DNA of 64,000 nt from an uncultured Isosphaeraceae bacterium (GTDB lineage Bacteria > Planctomycetota > Planctomycetia > Isosphaerales > Isosphaeraceae): assembly GCA_945957605.1 (NCBI GenBank), contig CAMFLR010000003.1, positions 558,001 through 622,000 of the forward strand, in the 5' to 3' direction. Of the stretch, positions 8,894 to 18,258 are shown piece by piece. Below the pieces are notes generated by a model. It worked only from the letters and a program-made list of their open reading frames with translations. It was not told where the DNA came from and searched no databases. Made by a program: the position numbers and the translations under genes. Each line of letters opens with the position of its first letter. Position 1 is the stretch's first letter.

Positions 8894-9397
8894 CTACGAC
8901 TTCTTCGTGCCCGACGTGACACGGTCCCAGGCGTCTCGCGTTGCGGGACGGGCCCGATCCCAGGTCAGCGAAGATTTGCCACGAGCCGTTTCCCAGTCGC
9001 GCGAAAGGTCAGTCTCGACGTCCGGCCATTCCTTGTCAACGTGTCTCAGCCGCGACTCCCAGCCGTAGCGATACGCCGGCTCGAAATCCTCGAACTGGTC
9101 GTCCTTCTTGAAATAGGGACGAGACGTGTAGGTCGATTTCCAGTACGTGGTTTCCGTGGTGGGATCAATCTTCTCAGCGATGCCTTTGCCGGCCAAGCCG
9201 CCTGCAACAGCTCCAACGACGGTACCCACAGCCGTCCCAATAGGACCCCCAACCGCTCCAGCCGCCGCGCCTACAGCAGCACCGGCCGCCGCCGCACCAA
9301 CGCCGACGCCCACCGGATGTGCTCCCGGCTCGCCAGTAATCGGGTCACGATTTGCGTCGCCAGTTTCGATTTTGACCTCATGATCAGTCGTGCGCAT
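8894..9397 (-). CDS. Conserved glycine-zipper protein
   Basis: 167 residues from ATG at 9397, chosen because GGGGGAA lies just upstream; the frame extends further but without support. The N-terminus holds NRDPITGEPGAHPVG. A long Gly/Ala zipper of about 45 residues follows, able to form membrane-inserting helices. The C-terminal half is acidic and aromatic (YWKSTY, SRPY, AYRYG, SRDWE). This arrangement is a recurrent hypothetical family in planctomycetes and other bacteria. Its function is unknown; membrane association is inferred. Confidence 0.75.
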   Translation of the reverse strand: MRTTDHEVKIETGDANRDPITGEPGAHPVGVGVGAAAAGAAVGAAAGAVGGPIGTAVGTVVGAVAGGLAGKGIAEKIDPTTETTYWKSTYTSRPYFKKDDQFEDFEPAYRYGWESRLRHVDKEWPDVETDLSRDWETARGKSSLTWDRARPATRDAWDRVTSGTKKS

Positions 9398-9925
9398 AGA
9401 TTCCCCCAACTGTTGAAGAGGAGCCGAATTGGCCTGATAGGTGAAAAACGGCAAGTCTGATGTGCCGTTTGACTCGCACGGATTATTGTGTTTGCAAGGG
9501 ATATGCCAGACGAGCGCACTCGCCGGTCAATCATGAAAGAATTGCAAGTTGACAATATATTCATTCCGCTGGCACAAAGATGCAGAACTAGAAATCGAAA
9601 CGCGCGGTTATGTGTTGATGCATTTCGGATATTTGAATTCAATTTGAAACTTTGACGCGTCGGTCAGAAACGTTAGTTAGTTGTTGGACGCTCAGGCCAT
9701 GAATCCGCAGTTTGATGCGTGGCAGTCCCACCACGCCGATTTCTTCTCGTTATTGCCGTACTGCCGCGAGGTCGACCGAATGAAAAGATGATCGCTGTGT
9801 TACGAGCAAGTCACGTCATTCATCACTGCGGCAACGCAGGGAGTATGATCAATCTGGATGGGAATTTCCTCGCCTCGTAAAATCACGACAGGGCTTCTCG
9901 GTCTCCCACGAGATGGATGCAACTA
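9398..9925. other. Intergenic stretch without a recognisable gene
   Basis: Comparatively AT-rich, with stops in all frames at short intervals. It must hold the promoter of the glycine-zipper gene. I see no RNA gene or clear repeat apart from a TTGAATTCAA palindrome near 9635. Confidence 0.6.
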
Positions 9926-9926
9926 G

Positions 9927-9986
9927 TCAGGCCCAATCGTCTGCAAATACGGATTTCCGAACTATCAAAGTCGAGGAACTTCGTAA
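9927..9986 (+). pseudogene. Remnant duplicate of the small SGPIV protein gene at 10379
   Basis: The frame from 9927 reads SGPIVCKYGFPNY before diverging and stopping at 9984-9986. The intact gene at 10379 reads SGPIVRKYGFPNH after its Met. Bases 9926-9963 match 10381-10418 closely, including 16 identical bases at the start. The codon equivalent to the intact ATG is TAG, so this copy cannot start. Its stop overlaps the ATG of the next gene (TAATG). It is best read as a decayed 5' fragment. Confidence 0.65.
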
Positions 9987-10210
9987 TGTCTGCGACGTGC
10001 GTCGACCGGCTTCTATCCGAACTCTGTGTCGATCTTGGCTTTTGCTTGCCACCCGACGATTGGACGCGGCTTCTTGACTCACCGCCGTCCACGATCGACG
10101 GTTTCACCGACGAAGTAGTTCTGGCAGAGGGGATGGACCCGTTGGTCTACCCTAAGCTACGCAGACAAGTGCGAGAAGTTGTGGCGAAGCATTTCTCTTT
10201 ATCCCTCTAA
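9986..10210 (+). CDS. Small conserved hypothetical protein
   Basis: 74 residues from ATG at 9986, preceded by GAGGAAC at good spacing. The sequence is mostly helical, with a pattern of LCVDLGFCLPPDD, then FTDEVVLAEGMDP and a basic end RRQVREVVAKHF. I have the impression of similar short proteins in planctomycetes, but I know no function. The frame is open upstream, but that part overlaps the gene remnant at 9927 and is not protein-like. Confidence 0.65.
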   Translation: MSATCVDRLLSELCVDLGFCLPPDDWTRLLDSPPSTIDGFTDEVVLAEGMDPLVYPKLRRQVREVVAKHFSLSL

Positions 10211-10378
10211 CTTTGATCCGCTCGATGTCCAGGGGAACCCGTCGGATGTATTACAGAGCCCCAATTAGTTAAATCACGGCAAGTAAACACTGACCCACCC
10301 CAAAACCTAGCCGGTCGACTCTCGCGCCGGTAAGATTTGATCTGGGATAATCTACCCATCAACCAACAGGATTCATAT

Positions 10379-10549
10379 ATGTCAGGCCCAATCGTCCGCA
10401 AGTACGGCTTTCCCAACCACGACGCGATCTTCGGCAAGCGCGATCTCGAACACGGCGTCGACAACAACGCAGAGAAGCCGGCTGAAGCTTCCCAGGAAGA
10501 GAAGTCCAAGCCGGCTGAGCCGCCCAAGGCGACAGATAAAAAGTCGTAA
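10379..10549 (+). CDS. Small conserved planctomycete protein (SGPIVRKYGFPN type)
   Basis: 56 residues from ATG at 10379. The N-terminal 25 residues are well ordered (IVRKYGFPNHDAIFGKR, then LEHGV). The rest is a Glu/Lys/Pro/Ala-rich tail that is probably disordered. The conserved part is also found in the decayed copy at 9927, which supports real coding. Function unknown. An upstream Met in frame at 10337 lacks homology to the duplicate, so the later start is preferred. Confidence 0.65.
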   Translation: MSGPIVRKYGFPNHDAIFGKRDLEHGVDNNAEKPAEASQEEKSKPAEPPKATDKKS

Positions 10550-10553
10550 CGCC

Positions 10554-11276
10554 TTATTTCTTCGCCGGGGCGGCTTCCTCTGCCGCCTTGGCTCTTGCCT
10601 TCTCAATCGCGGGCGCGAGCATGCGCTCGAGTTGCTTGTGCGGAATATCGACATTGAAATAGAACTTCTTCGACGGTGCGTCCTTCTTCGCTTCCGTCGT
10701 GAGCACGTCGATAAAGTGCCCGCCTTCGCGCAAAAGTGACTGCGACATGTGCTTCTCGCCCAGAAGTCGCAGAATTAAATACTCCTCGTCAATGTAGATG
10801 ACTTCAAATGGCCTGGATGCCGACTGTCCCCGACCCGGTTGGACGATCGTCATCAGGTAACCCTCGATGAAGCGGTGCTGCAATTCCGCTTGCTTCTTAT
10901 CGTTAAGTTCCTGATAAATTCGCTCGGCCGTCATGAGGGTGTCGAGCCGCGACCAGCCTTCGTTGTCTCGCAACGTGGCAATTGCCTTCTCAGCCTCCTT
11001 CCAATCGCCGCGCTCCATCAGGTTCTGGATCTTCTGCAACTCTTTGCGCGATGAGCTGTCATGCAGCCGATACCGCGACGTTTCTGTAAAGGCGATTCTG
11101 AGGGTCTTCCAGTTCGTGCGCGACGGGTCGGCCTTGGCGTTTGCCAGTAGCTCGTCGAAACGCTTGTCAGGGTCGGCTTTTGACGCCGGCGCGGGGCCGT
11201 CGGCGGCCCGGATGCAATGAGGGAAAAGTAGCAGCGCAAGTGCTGTGTAACAGATAAATCGGCCAGGCGCATTCAT
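10554..11276 (-). CDS. Exported DUF4919-like protein
   Basis: 240 residues from ATG at 11276. Residues 1-20 are a signal peptide ending near IRA. The mature part resembles DUF4919: LRIAFTETSRY, then paired helices DWKEAEKAIATL, a central LNDKKQAELQHRFIEGYL and a C-terminal KKFYFNVDIPHK. The tail is Ala/Lys-rich. It is presumably periplasmic. The family has no defined activity. The frame continues upstream of the chosen Met, but that part lacks signal-peptide character. Confidence 0.65.
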   Translation of the reverse strand: MNAPGRFICYTALALLLFPHCIRAADGPAPASKADPDKRFDELLANAKADPSRTNWKTLRIAFTETSRYRLHDSSSRKELQKIQNLMERGDWKEAEKAIATLRDNEGWSRLDTLMTAERIYQELNDKKQAELQHRFIEGYLMTIVQPGRGQSASRPFEVIYIDEEYLILRLLGEKHMSQSLLREGGHFIDVLTTEAKKDAPSKKFYFNVDIPHKQLERMLAPAIEKARAKAAEEAAPAKK

Positions 11277-11361
11277 CGAAAAACTCCCATTCCGACGCTC
11301 GAAGGCTTCGTTGCTGAAGCTATTCTGAACGCGCCGCAAATGGGATGCGAGAGAAAAACAG

Positions 11362-11394
11362 GCCGGCCGCACTCATGATTGGAGTGCGGCCGGC
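11362..11394 (-). terminator. Rho-independent terminator for the DUF3309 gene
   Basis: A perfect 13-base stem (GCCGGCCGCACTC) with a 7-base loop. On the minus strand it is followed by CTGTTTTTC, as expected for intrinsic termination downstream of the gene that stops at 11410. Confidence 0.85.
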
Positions 11395-11409
11395 TTTGTG
11401 CGTGATATG

Positions 11410-11565
11410 TCAAATTCGACCGAGCAGGACCAGGATCAAAACGATCACCAGCACCGTTCCAAGCGCACCGCTCGGGCCGTAACCCCAACTGCGGCTATAT
11501 GGCCACGCCGGAGCGGCGCCTAGAAGCATCAAAATCAAAATCACTAGCAGAATTGTGCCAAGCAT
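11410..11565 (-). CDS. DUF3309-type small membrane protein
   Basis: 51 residues from ATG at 11565. Two hydrophobic segments (MLGTILLVILILMLLG at the start and LGTVLVIVLILVLLG at the end) flank a short aromatic linker with WPYSRSWGYGPSG. This matches the small DUF3309 family of two-segment membrane proteins, whose function is not known. It stands alone with its own terminator. Confidence 0.75.
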   Translation of the reverse strand: MLGTILLVILILMLLGAAPAWPYSRSWGYGPSGALGTVLVIVLILVLLGRI

Positions 11566-11699
11566 GGCGGTCGGCCTCACATGCGGAGAGGGGAGTCGAC
11601 GCGGGGGAGGCCAAACCTCCCCACATTCGCGACTTACCCCAGTCAGAAATGCAAAGCCAGTGCCAAAACGCACGCCGATGCGGCCGGTCCGGCGCGATC

Positions 11700-13358
11700 T
11701 TACTTCGCAGCGGCTGGCGCGGGAGCCTTGAGTCCGGGCGCTGCGATGAACGTCCGTCCCGGCTTGCCGTCGGCTAGGGTCCAGAGTCGAACCTCGCCGT
11801 CCCAGCTTCCCGATGCGAGCGTCTTCGAGTCGGGCGAGATTGCGAACGAATAGACCCAGTCGTTATGGCCCTTCAACGTATGCTTGGACGAAAAATTCTC
11901 ATAAACCTTGAGACTTTTATCGGCAGAGCACGTCACCAGGAACTTGCCATCGGGGGAATACTGCAGTTTGAACACCGCGCCGCCGAATCCGCCGAGCACG
12001 CGGGTTTGCTTGGCGTCGTCATCGGGGTTCCACACCCGCACCTGGCTATCGCCGCCGCCAGAGACAATTTGCTTGCCATCGGGCGTGAACGACACGGTGT
12101 AAACCGTTTCGGCGTGGCCGGGGAATGTGACGAGCGCTTCCTTCTTCACGACGTCGAACACCTTGCTCGTCTTGTCGCGTGAGGCGCTGGCGAGCCGCTT
12201 ACCATCGGGGCTGAAGGCGACGTCGAAAATCCAGTCGGCATGGTCTTCGATCGTCGCGAGCACTTTGCCGTCGGCGACGTTCCAGAGGCGAATGGCACGG
12301 TCGGCACCCGCGGCGGCGAGCGTTTTGCCATCGGGGCTGAACGCAACGGCGAAGACGCTGTCGGTCGTTTCGAGCAGTTCCTTGGAGAGAGTGGCATTGC
12401 CATCGGCTTCGACCTTCCAAAGCTTCACTGAGCCGAACTGGCCAGGGTCGCCGCTGGCGGTCGCCATCCACGCGCCGTCGGCAGTGTAGGCAATCTCGTA
12501 AATCCGCTCGGCGAGCGGACGCACGCGACGCACCAGGGCGTTATCGGCCTGCTTCCAGAATGTGAGTTCATGATAACCCGACGCGACGATATCGCCGCCT
12601 TTCGGGTTAAATGCTAGCGCGGTGATGGGGACGCTCACGGGATAGGCTTCAGGAATCACGATCGGCGCGGAGCGACGGAGGACGATCGTCCAGTCTTCGG
12701 TTCCGCTCTTGCCGTCGTACGCTGCCCCTTCCTTGACCCACTTCTCGATGAGCGCAATCTTTTCGGCGGGCAGGGGGTCTTGCTTGTAGGGCATGCGCGG
12801 CTCGCCATCGAGGTGAATCAACTCGATGAAGTCGCTCTCGTCGGGCTTGCCGGGGATGAGGTTTGTCCCTTCGCCGCGCTGACCGCCTTTGAAGAGCTGC
12901 GCAAAGTTGGTCATGATGTACTTGCTTTCGGCCTTCTTCGCGTTGTGGCAGGCGATGCAGCTTTGCACGAAGATCGGCGCGATTTCCTTCATGAAGCTGA
13001 CCTGACCTGGACCAGCCGGTCGAACCGTGAACGCTGGCCCCTTCGGTTCTTCCTTCTTGGTTTCGGCGGGCTTAGCGGCCGGCTTTGCGGGCTCCGGCTT
13101 TTTTGTTTCAGCCGGTTTGGCTGCTTCGGCGGGCTTGGGCTTGTCGGTTTTCGCCGATTCGGGCTTCTTGGCGTCGGCCGGCTTAGCAGGTTCGGCCTTC
13201 TTGGCGTCGGCCGGCTTTGCGGGCTCGGGCTTTTTCACCTCTGCCTTCTTCGCGTCGGCTGGTTTGGCCGGCTCCGGCTTCTTGGCGTCGTCCGCAGCAA
13301 TGACAATTGTCGAAAGCAGGAGCGAGAGGGTAAGGCTCATCAGCATGCGCGCGGACAT
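11700..13358 (-). CDS. Planctomycete cytochrome-c domain fused to WD40 propeller
   Basis: 552 residues. A signal peptide (1-21) is followed by a Lys/Pro/Ala/Glu-rich linker (26-106). A cytochrome-c-like domain then has CIACH (134-138) and a possible axial Met in RMPY. Seven or so WD40 repeats (for example VFAVAFSPDGKTLAAAG) fill residues 215-540. This is the PSCyt1-WD40 architecture found widely in planctomycetes, thought to be an exported electron-transfer or binding protein. It lies 33 bases downstream of the PPC-domain gene on the same strand, so the two are probably co-transcribed. Confidence 0.88.
   Translation of the reverse strand: MSARMLMSLTLSLLLSTIVIAADDAKKPEPAKPADAKKAEVKKPEPAKPADAKKAEPAKPADAKKPESAKTDKPKPAEAAKPAETKKPEPAKPAAKPAETKKEEPKGPAFTVRPAGPGQVSFMKEIAPIFVQSCIACHNAKKAESKYIMTNFAQLFKGGQRGEGTNLIPGKPDESDFIELIHLDGEPRMPYKQDPLPAEKIALIEKWVKEGAAYDGKSGTEDWTIVLRRSAPIVIPEAYPVSVPITALAFNPKGGDIVASGYHELTFWKQADNALVRRVRPLAERIYEIAYTADGAWMATASGDPGQFGSVKLWKVEADGNATLSKELLETTDSVFAVAFSPDGKTLAAAGADRAIRLWNVADGKVLATIEDHADWIFDVAFSPDGKRLASASRDKTSKVFDVVKKEALVTFPGHAETVYTVSFTPDGKQIVSGGGDSQVRVWNPDDDAKQTRVLGGFGGAVFKLQYSPDGKFLVTCSADKSLKVYENFSSKHTLKGHNDWVYSFAISPDSKTLASGSWDGEVRLWTLADGKPGRTFIAAPGLKAPAPAAAK
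13041..13283 (-). repeat. Degenerate tandem repeat encoding KPEPAKPADAK linker
   Basis: About 80 residues built from variants of KKPEPAKPADAK, with matching periodic DNA. It separates the signal peptide from the heme-binding domain and is likely an extended, flexible spacer crossing or lining the cell wall. Copy number could vary between strains. Confidence 0.7.
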
Positions 13359-13391
13359 GAGTATGCATCTCCCTGTTGGGCTTGTTGGCCG

Positions 13392-15752
13392 TTACTTGGC
13401 CGCGAGAACCTTGACTTCGAGCGGCGTTGCGGGTGACGAGTAATCCTTCTTGTTCACCTGAAACGCCATGGCCACTCGCGCCGGTGCGGTGGCGACTGCC
13501 GCCTTGGCGTCGGCCGTGAGCTTGAGCGTGAACTCGCTCTTATCGGGGGCGACCACTACCGGGTCGGCCTTCAAACCACCGGGCAAGCCCTCGAGCTTGA
13601 CGGTGACCGGATCCTTGAACGGAGCCTTGCGGACGAGCTTGCCCTTCACTTCAACCGTTGCGCCCGGCTTGATTTCGAGCTTGGGCGCACCAATTTCAAT
13701 CGCCGCCGGCCGAACGATGTTCAAGGTCACTGCGGGCAACGCGAACGTCCGATCCTTGCCGCCGATCTTCCCCTTGGCGAGCAGGACGAGCGTCGTCTGC
13801 CCCAGACCGATTTCCACCGGGATGTTGAGATTCGCTGCGCCTTCGGTTGCCTTATCGCCAATCGAAAGTGCGGCCATGCTAATCGCGGGCGGCGGGGGAG
13901 TCGGCGGCGCGACGGCTGGCGGCGCGATTGTAACCGCGAGTGCACCTTCAGCACCCTTGGGGCGAGTCAGCTTGATCGGCACAGGACCGCCGAAGCCGTG
14001 CACAACGTCGACCGTGGCGGGCGTATCGACGGTCAGCGGCAAGGGCAGGGCAATTGCTGCGGGAAGGCCGAAGGTCGTTTGAACATTCGTGGGCAGCGTT
14101 CCCTGTTGAGCGAACGCATGCAGCTTCGACGCCTCGACCACGATCGGTCCCGCAGCGCCCTGGCCTCGGCCAACGATTTGCAGATCGCCGCGATCGAAAG
14201 GGGCATCGGCCGCGGCGCTGATGGTGAGATAACCATCGGCCTTGCCTGCGGCAACCGTTCCCGGGCGAACCGTCAGGCCTGGAACTGGCGCGGCGAGGTC
14301 GAGGGTGATCGGTCCGTCGAATCCCTTGCGAGTGATGGCGATCGGCACGGCTGCCGAGCCGCCCTTGGGAATGCTGATCTGCGCGTCGTTGAGTGCGACG
14401 TCGAACGTGGGGACGACCGGTTCAACCGTGAGGCGATATCCGAAGCCAATGCCGCCGTCGCCCTTGAGGTCGCGGAGTGCGACGGTGATTTCAGTCAGGC
14501 CGCTGGGAACTGTGAATTCGAGCGAGGGGTCGGGCGAGACGACCGCTGGCGGCTTTTTGCCCTTCATTTTGCCGGTGGTTGGCATGGTCGTATCATCGGC
14601 GTTGGCGAGCACCGCGTTGTTCGCGCCACGGATTTGCATCACGCCGTCGAGAGCGGATCCAAGGTCGGCGGCCGAGACGTCGAACTTCAAACGCTGGCCA
14701 GGGGCGACGGCAAGCGCGAAGACGTCTTCATCACCCTTGGTTTCGATCCGGCCGTTGAACACGACAGGCGCCGCGGCCTTGGGCGGCGGGGCCGTGGGAT
14801 CGTTCGACTCCCGCACTTCGGGATAACCTTCGAGTGCGATCGTCGGCACCGATTCGACGTCGTAAGGGGTGTTGATTCCGAGCATCGCGCCCGGGAAACG
14901 CGGGTGGAAGAGTTCGACAGTGTTGGGAGCATCGAGCTTCGCGACAGAAAGTCCCAGGTTGCCGATTGTGCCGCCACGCAGTTCGAACCCGACCGTTTCA
15001 CCCCTGCGGCCGCCGAGCGGGAAGATTTCATCGGCGACCGGAAGCTCGCCGATCAGCAGGCGGTAAACGGGACGTCCGCCCCCTTGGTAGCGCGTGTCGG
15101 AAACTTCGACGATGTAATCGCCGTCTTCGGGAAGGACGGCGGTCAGGCGAGCGTCTGTCAGCAAGCCGGCGGTGTCGTCGGCCGAGGCGATGAACTTGCG
15201 TTTCGCCGTGGTGAGTCGGATCGTGGGGTCAACACCTGAGCCGATTCGTGCGCATTGCGCGTCGACAACGATGCGCTGACCTTTCTTGCCGGGAAACTTG
15301 AAGAAATCGACATCATTGCCGGCCGATTGGCCTTCAACGACGACCGGCGCGGGAACGGCCTGAGCGGTTTCGAACCGGCTGTTATCCTCGGCCTCGGCAA
15401 CTTGCGGAAGCTGGCCGACGGCGAAGAGGAACGGGTTCGAGAGGCCGTCGTCGGTCTGTACGCGCACCATGTAGACGCCGATGGGCGTGCCAGGCGCGAC
15501 GTCGAGGCTGAATGTCCACTTGGCGGCGTCGGTCGACGGCTTGGTGGCCGGGGCGATTTTGAATTCAAAGGGGGCGATGAGGCGGGGACGACCGACGAGA
15601 TTCGACCCGCCGATTGTCACGTCGCTCGCCGTTCCGCGCTTGATTCCGAGCGGTTGAATCGACGCGATGGCCGGTGCGTCCGCGCGGGAGTTGTCTGCGG
15701 CTAGCAGCACCCCGCACGCCATGAAAAGGATGAATCGGGCAGGAGATTTCAT
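13392..15752 (-). CDS. Secreted multi-domain protein with PPC domains
   Basis: 786 residues from ATG at 15752, where a signal peptide starts (MKSPARFILF, ending near SRA). An IPT-like beta domain near 40-115 contains SIQPLGIKRGT. Two pre-peptidase C-terminal type regions follow, the first with NDVDFFKFPGKKGQ and DGDYIVEVSDT, the second with DEDVFALAVAPGQ. The rest is Ig-like beta repeats rich in Pro and Val. Such proteins pair with PSCyt/WD40 proteins in planctomycetes and are thought to act at the cell surface. It leads a two-gene unit with the downstream cytochrome/WD40 gene. Confidence 0.8.
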   Translation of the reverse strand: MKSPARFILFMACGVLLAADNSRADAPAIASIQPLGIKRGTASDVTIGGSNLVGRPRLIAPFEFKIAPATKPSTDAAKWTFSLDVAPGTPIGVYMVRVQTDDGLSNPFLFAVGQLPQVAEAEDNSRFETAQAVPAPVVVEGQSAGNDVDFFKFPGKKGQRIVVDAQCARIGSGVDPTIRLTTAKRKFIASADDTAGLLTDARLTAVLPEDGDYIVEVSDTRYQGGGRPVYRLLIGELPVADEIFPLGGRRGETVGFELRGGTIGNLGLSVAKLDAPNTVELFHPRFPGAMLGINTPYDVESVPTIALEGYPEVRESNDPTAPPPKAAAPVVFNGRIETKGDEDVFALAVAPGQRLKFDVSAADLGSALDGVMQIRGANNAVLANADDTTMPTTGKMKGKKPPAVVSPDPSLEFTVPSGLTEITVALRDLKGDGGIGFGYRLTVEPVVPTFDVALNDAQISIPKGGSAAVPIAITRKGFDGPITLDLAAPVPGLTVRPGTVAAGKADGYLTISAAADAPFDRGDLQIVGRGQGAAGPIVVEASKLHAFAQQGTLPTNVQTTFGLPAAIALPLPLTVDTPATVDVVHGFGGPVPIKLTRPKGAEGALAVTIAPPAVAPPTPPPPAISMAALSIGDKATEGAANLNIPVEIGLGQTTLVLLAKGKIGGKDRTFALPAVTLNIVRPAAIEIGAPKLEIKPGATVEVKGKLVRKAPFKDPVTVKLEGLPGGLKADPVVVAPDKSEFTLKLTADAKAAVATAPARVAMAFQVNKKDYSSPATPLEVKVLAAK

Positions 15753-16161
15753 GGTGAGCAATCCCGGTCGGAGGAAGATTCGGTCAGGTTCAGGCGGGAA
15801 GGGCCGGGCCCGTCCGAGGTAGGCTGGTCGCAAGGCAGGAAGTCGCGCTCGCATTGTTTAACGTCGCACGCTGACCCGCGGGTGTCAAGACCCACGAAAG
15901 TCGACTCCGAAATAATTAGGTCACTGGGATACCTGGCGGCGCGACTCGGCATTGATTCATTGAAATTCGTTGAAACTGCGCGACGTCGCCGTTGCTCGCG
16001 GGTTCGACACTAGTTTCATTAGCCTATTGATTCCCGACGGGAGCCAGGGCGGGAATTTCACTGTGAACCTTTGCCTGGTTTTGCGTATCCTAAAGGTGAT
16101 GAGTTCCTCGTGTTTTTTGCAACGGTCGCTCGCCCGAAGTTCCACGGAGGCTTGACCTAAG
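15753..16161. other. Divergent promoter region
   Basis: 409 bases between divergent genes. It must hold two promoters, but no box is clear enough to name. No RNA gene or repeat seen. Short frames here lack protein-like composition. Confidence 0.5.
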
Positions 16162-18255
16162 GTGCCCGAATCGCAACTGCGCGTTGTGAATGCGGTTTGC
16201 CCGCTCGATTGCCCGGATACCTGCGCGATGGAAGTTGTGGTCGACGGCGACAGGCCCGTCGAGCTGCGCGGCAATCGGTCGCATCCGTTCACTCGTGGCG
16301 CACTTTGCGGCAAGATGGCGGGCTACCTCGACCACGTGCAACGGCCCGACCGCATTTTGCATCCGCTTAAACGCGTGGGGCCTAAGGGCGAAGGAAAGTT
16401 CGAGCCGATTTCGTGGGACGAAGCGCTTGCGACAATTACCGACCGCTTCAAGGCCATAGCCGCCTCTCCGCACGGCCCCGAGGCGATTCTGCCTTACAGC
16501 TACTACGGCACGATGGGGAAGCTGCAGGCGAGCAGCCTCGACCGACGGTTTTTTCATCGGCTAGGTGCGTCGATTCTCGATCGCACGATCTGCGCCTCGG
16601 CCGGCGTGGCTGGATACGAGTACACGATGGGCCGCGGCCGCCTGGGAGCCGATCCCGAGGCGATCGACGGTGCGAAGCTGATCATCAATTGGGGCTCCAA
16701 TACGGCTGTCACCAACGCGCACCTCTGGTCGCGCATGGTCGACGCCCGGCGCAATGGTGCGACGCTCGTTGCGATCGATCCCTTCCGAAGTCAGACCGCC
16801 GATCGTTGCGATTGGCACATTGCGATTCGTCCCGGAACCGACGCCGCGCTCGTCCTCGGGATGATGCACGTGATCTGGCGCGAGGGGCTGCAGGATCAGA
16901 ATTATCTGGAGCAGGGCACAATAGGAGCCGAAGCGCTTCGCGAACGCGTGCTTCAGGATTATCACCCCGAGATCGTCGCGAACATCACGGACGTGCCCGT
17001 CGCGACGATTGAGAAGCTTGCTAGAGCCTACGCGACGACGCACCCTTCGTTCATCCGCGTGAATTACGGCCTACAGCGTCACTTTGGCGGCGGCATGGCG
17101 GTGCGGGCAATTGCGTGTCTTCCTGCGATCGTCGGTGCCTGGCGACATCCCGGCGGCGGTGCGCTTTTGACCACAAGCGGAGCGTACGACTGGGCGGCTG
17201 ACAAGCTCGCACGTCCCGACCTCAGCCCACCGGGAACACGCATCGTCAACATGAACCAGCTTGGCGATGCCCTCGTCGGCGAGCTTCCCGGTCCACCAGT
17301 TAAGGCGATGTATGTTTACAACTGCAACCCGGCCGCCGTTGCGCCGTCTCAAGGCAAGGTTATCGCCGGATTGATGCGCGAGGATTTGTTTACCGTTGTG
17401 CACGAACAAGTCGGGACCGACACGGTCGACTACGCCGATATCGTGCTTCCTGCGACCACGCAGCTTGAGCACATCGATATTCACGGCTCGTATGGTCATC
17501 ACCACGTGATGCTTAACACGCCGGCGATACCGCCGCGCGGCGAGGCGCGATCGAACAATGATGTATTCCGGGCACTTGCTGCACGCATCGGCTTTGAGAG
17601 TGAGTTGTTTCCCGACGATGAGACCTTGATTCGCGAAGCGCTCGACGGCGGCCCGAGCTTGAGCGGCATCACGCTCGAACGGTTGCGCGAAGAATCGGGC
17701 AGCGTACGGCTCGACGTTCCTTCGCCATACCTCCCATTCGCCGAGGGGAAGTTCCCGACTCCCTCCGGCAAATGCGAACTCTACTGCGAACGGATGGCGC
17801 TCGCTGGGCTTGATCCGTTGCCTTCGTACACCGCGCCGCTTGAAGATCCGCAGACCTGTCCCGAACTGGCCGAGCGCTACCCCATCCAACTTCTGAGCCC
17901 ACCCCGGCCGCAGTTTCTCAACTCGACGTTCGCCGGTACCGATCGCAACCGCAAACGGGCGGGGGATCCGGCAATAGAGTTGTCAGATCGCGACGCGAGT
18001 GAACGCGGGCTGCACGAGGGGGATTGGGTTGAAGTTTTCAATGACCGCGGCCGGTTTGTCGCGCGTGTGGTGTTAAGTGGCGCGGTGCGCCCTGGAGTTG
18101 CCGTCGCCCCTAGCATTTACTGGAACAAGCATAGTCCGGGACGATCGAATGTGAACAGCACGACGTCGTCAGGTCTGACCGACATGGGCGGCGGTGCGCT
18201 GTTCTTCGATAACCTGGTTCAAGTTCGCAAAACGACGGAAACCGTCGGAGATTGA
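16162..18255 (+). CDS. Molybdopterin-dependent oxidoreductase with 4Fe-4S centre
   Basis: 697 residues from GTG at 16162. An N-terminal iron-sulfur motif has Cys13, Cys17, Cys21 and Cys49 (CPLDCPDTC then CGK), the Cx3Cx3C variant of the bis-MGD oxidoreductases. The catalytic-subunit phrases INWGSNTAVTNAHLW, CNPAAVAPSQ and VLPATTQLEH are present. The C-terminal molydopterin-dinucleotide-binding domain begins near 570. No Tat leader, so it is probably cytosolic. The physiological substrate is not clear. A glutaredoxin-like gene follows 3 bases later, so they form an operon. Confidence 0.88.
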   Translation: MPESQLRVVNAVCPLDCPDTCAMEVVVDGDRPVELRGNRSHPFTRGALCGKMAGYLDHVQRPDRILHPLKRVGPKGEGKFEPISWDEALATITDRFKAIAASPHGPEAILPYSYYGTMGKLQASSLDRRFFHRLGASILDRTICASAGVAGYEYTMGRGRLGADPEAIDGAKLIINWGSNTAVTNAHLWSRMVDARRNGATLVAIDPFRSQTADRCDWHIAIRPGTDAALVLGMMHVIWREGLQDQNYLEQGTIGAEALRERVLQDYHPEIVANITDVPVATIEKLARAYATTHPSFIRVNYGLQRHFGGGMAVRAIACLPAIVGAWRHPGGGALLTTSGAYDWAADKLARPDLSPPGTRIVNMNQLGDALVGELPGPPVKAMYVYNCNPAAVAPSQGKVIAGLMREDLFTVVHEQVGTDTVDYADIVLPATTQLEHIDIHGSYGHHHVMLNTPAIPPRGEARSNNDVFRALAARIGFESELFPDDETLIREALDGGPSLSGITLERLREESGSVRLDVPSPYLPFAEGKFPTPSGKCELYCERMALAGLDPLPSYTAPLEDPQTCPELAERYPIQLLSPPRPQFLNSTFAGTDRNRKRAGDPAIELSDRDASERGLHEGDWVEVFNDRGRFVARVVLSGAVRPGVAVAPSIYWNKHSPGRSNVNSTTSSGLTDMGGGALFFDNLVQVRKTTETVGD

Positions 18256-18258
18256 CCG

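Noticed and set aside
13041..13283. Short tandem repeats considered as a CRISPR array
   Set aside because: Repeats are degenerate, in frame, without spacers, and encode a KP-rich linker.
13998..15239. Long open frame opposite the PPC-domain gene, about 413 codons
   Set aside because: It mirrors a well-supported secreted protein on the other strand. High third-position G+C keeps the opposite frame open; its product has no motif.
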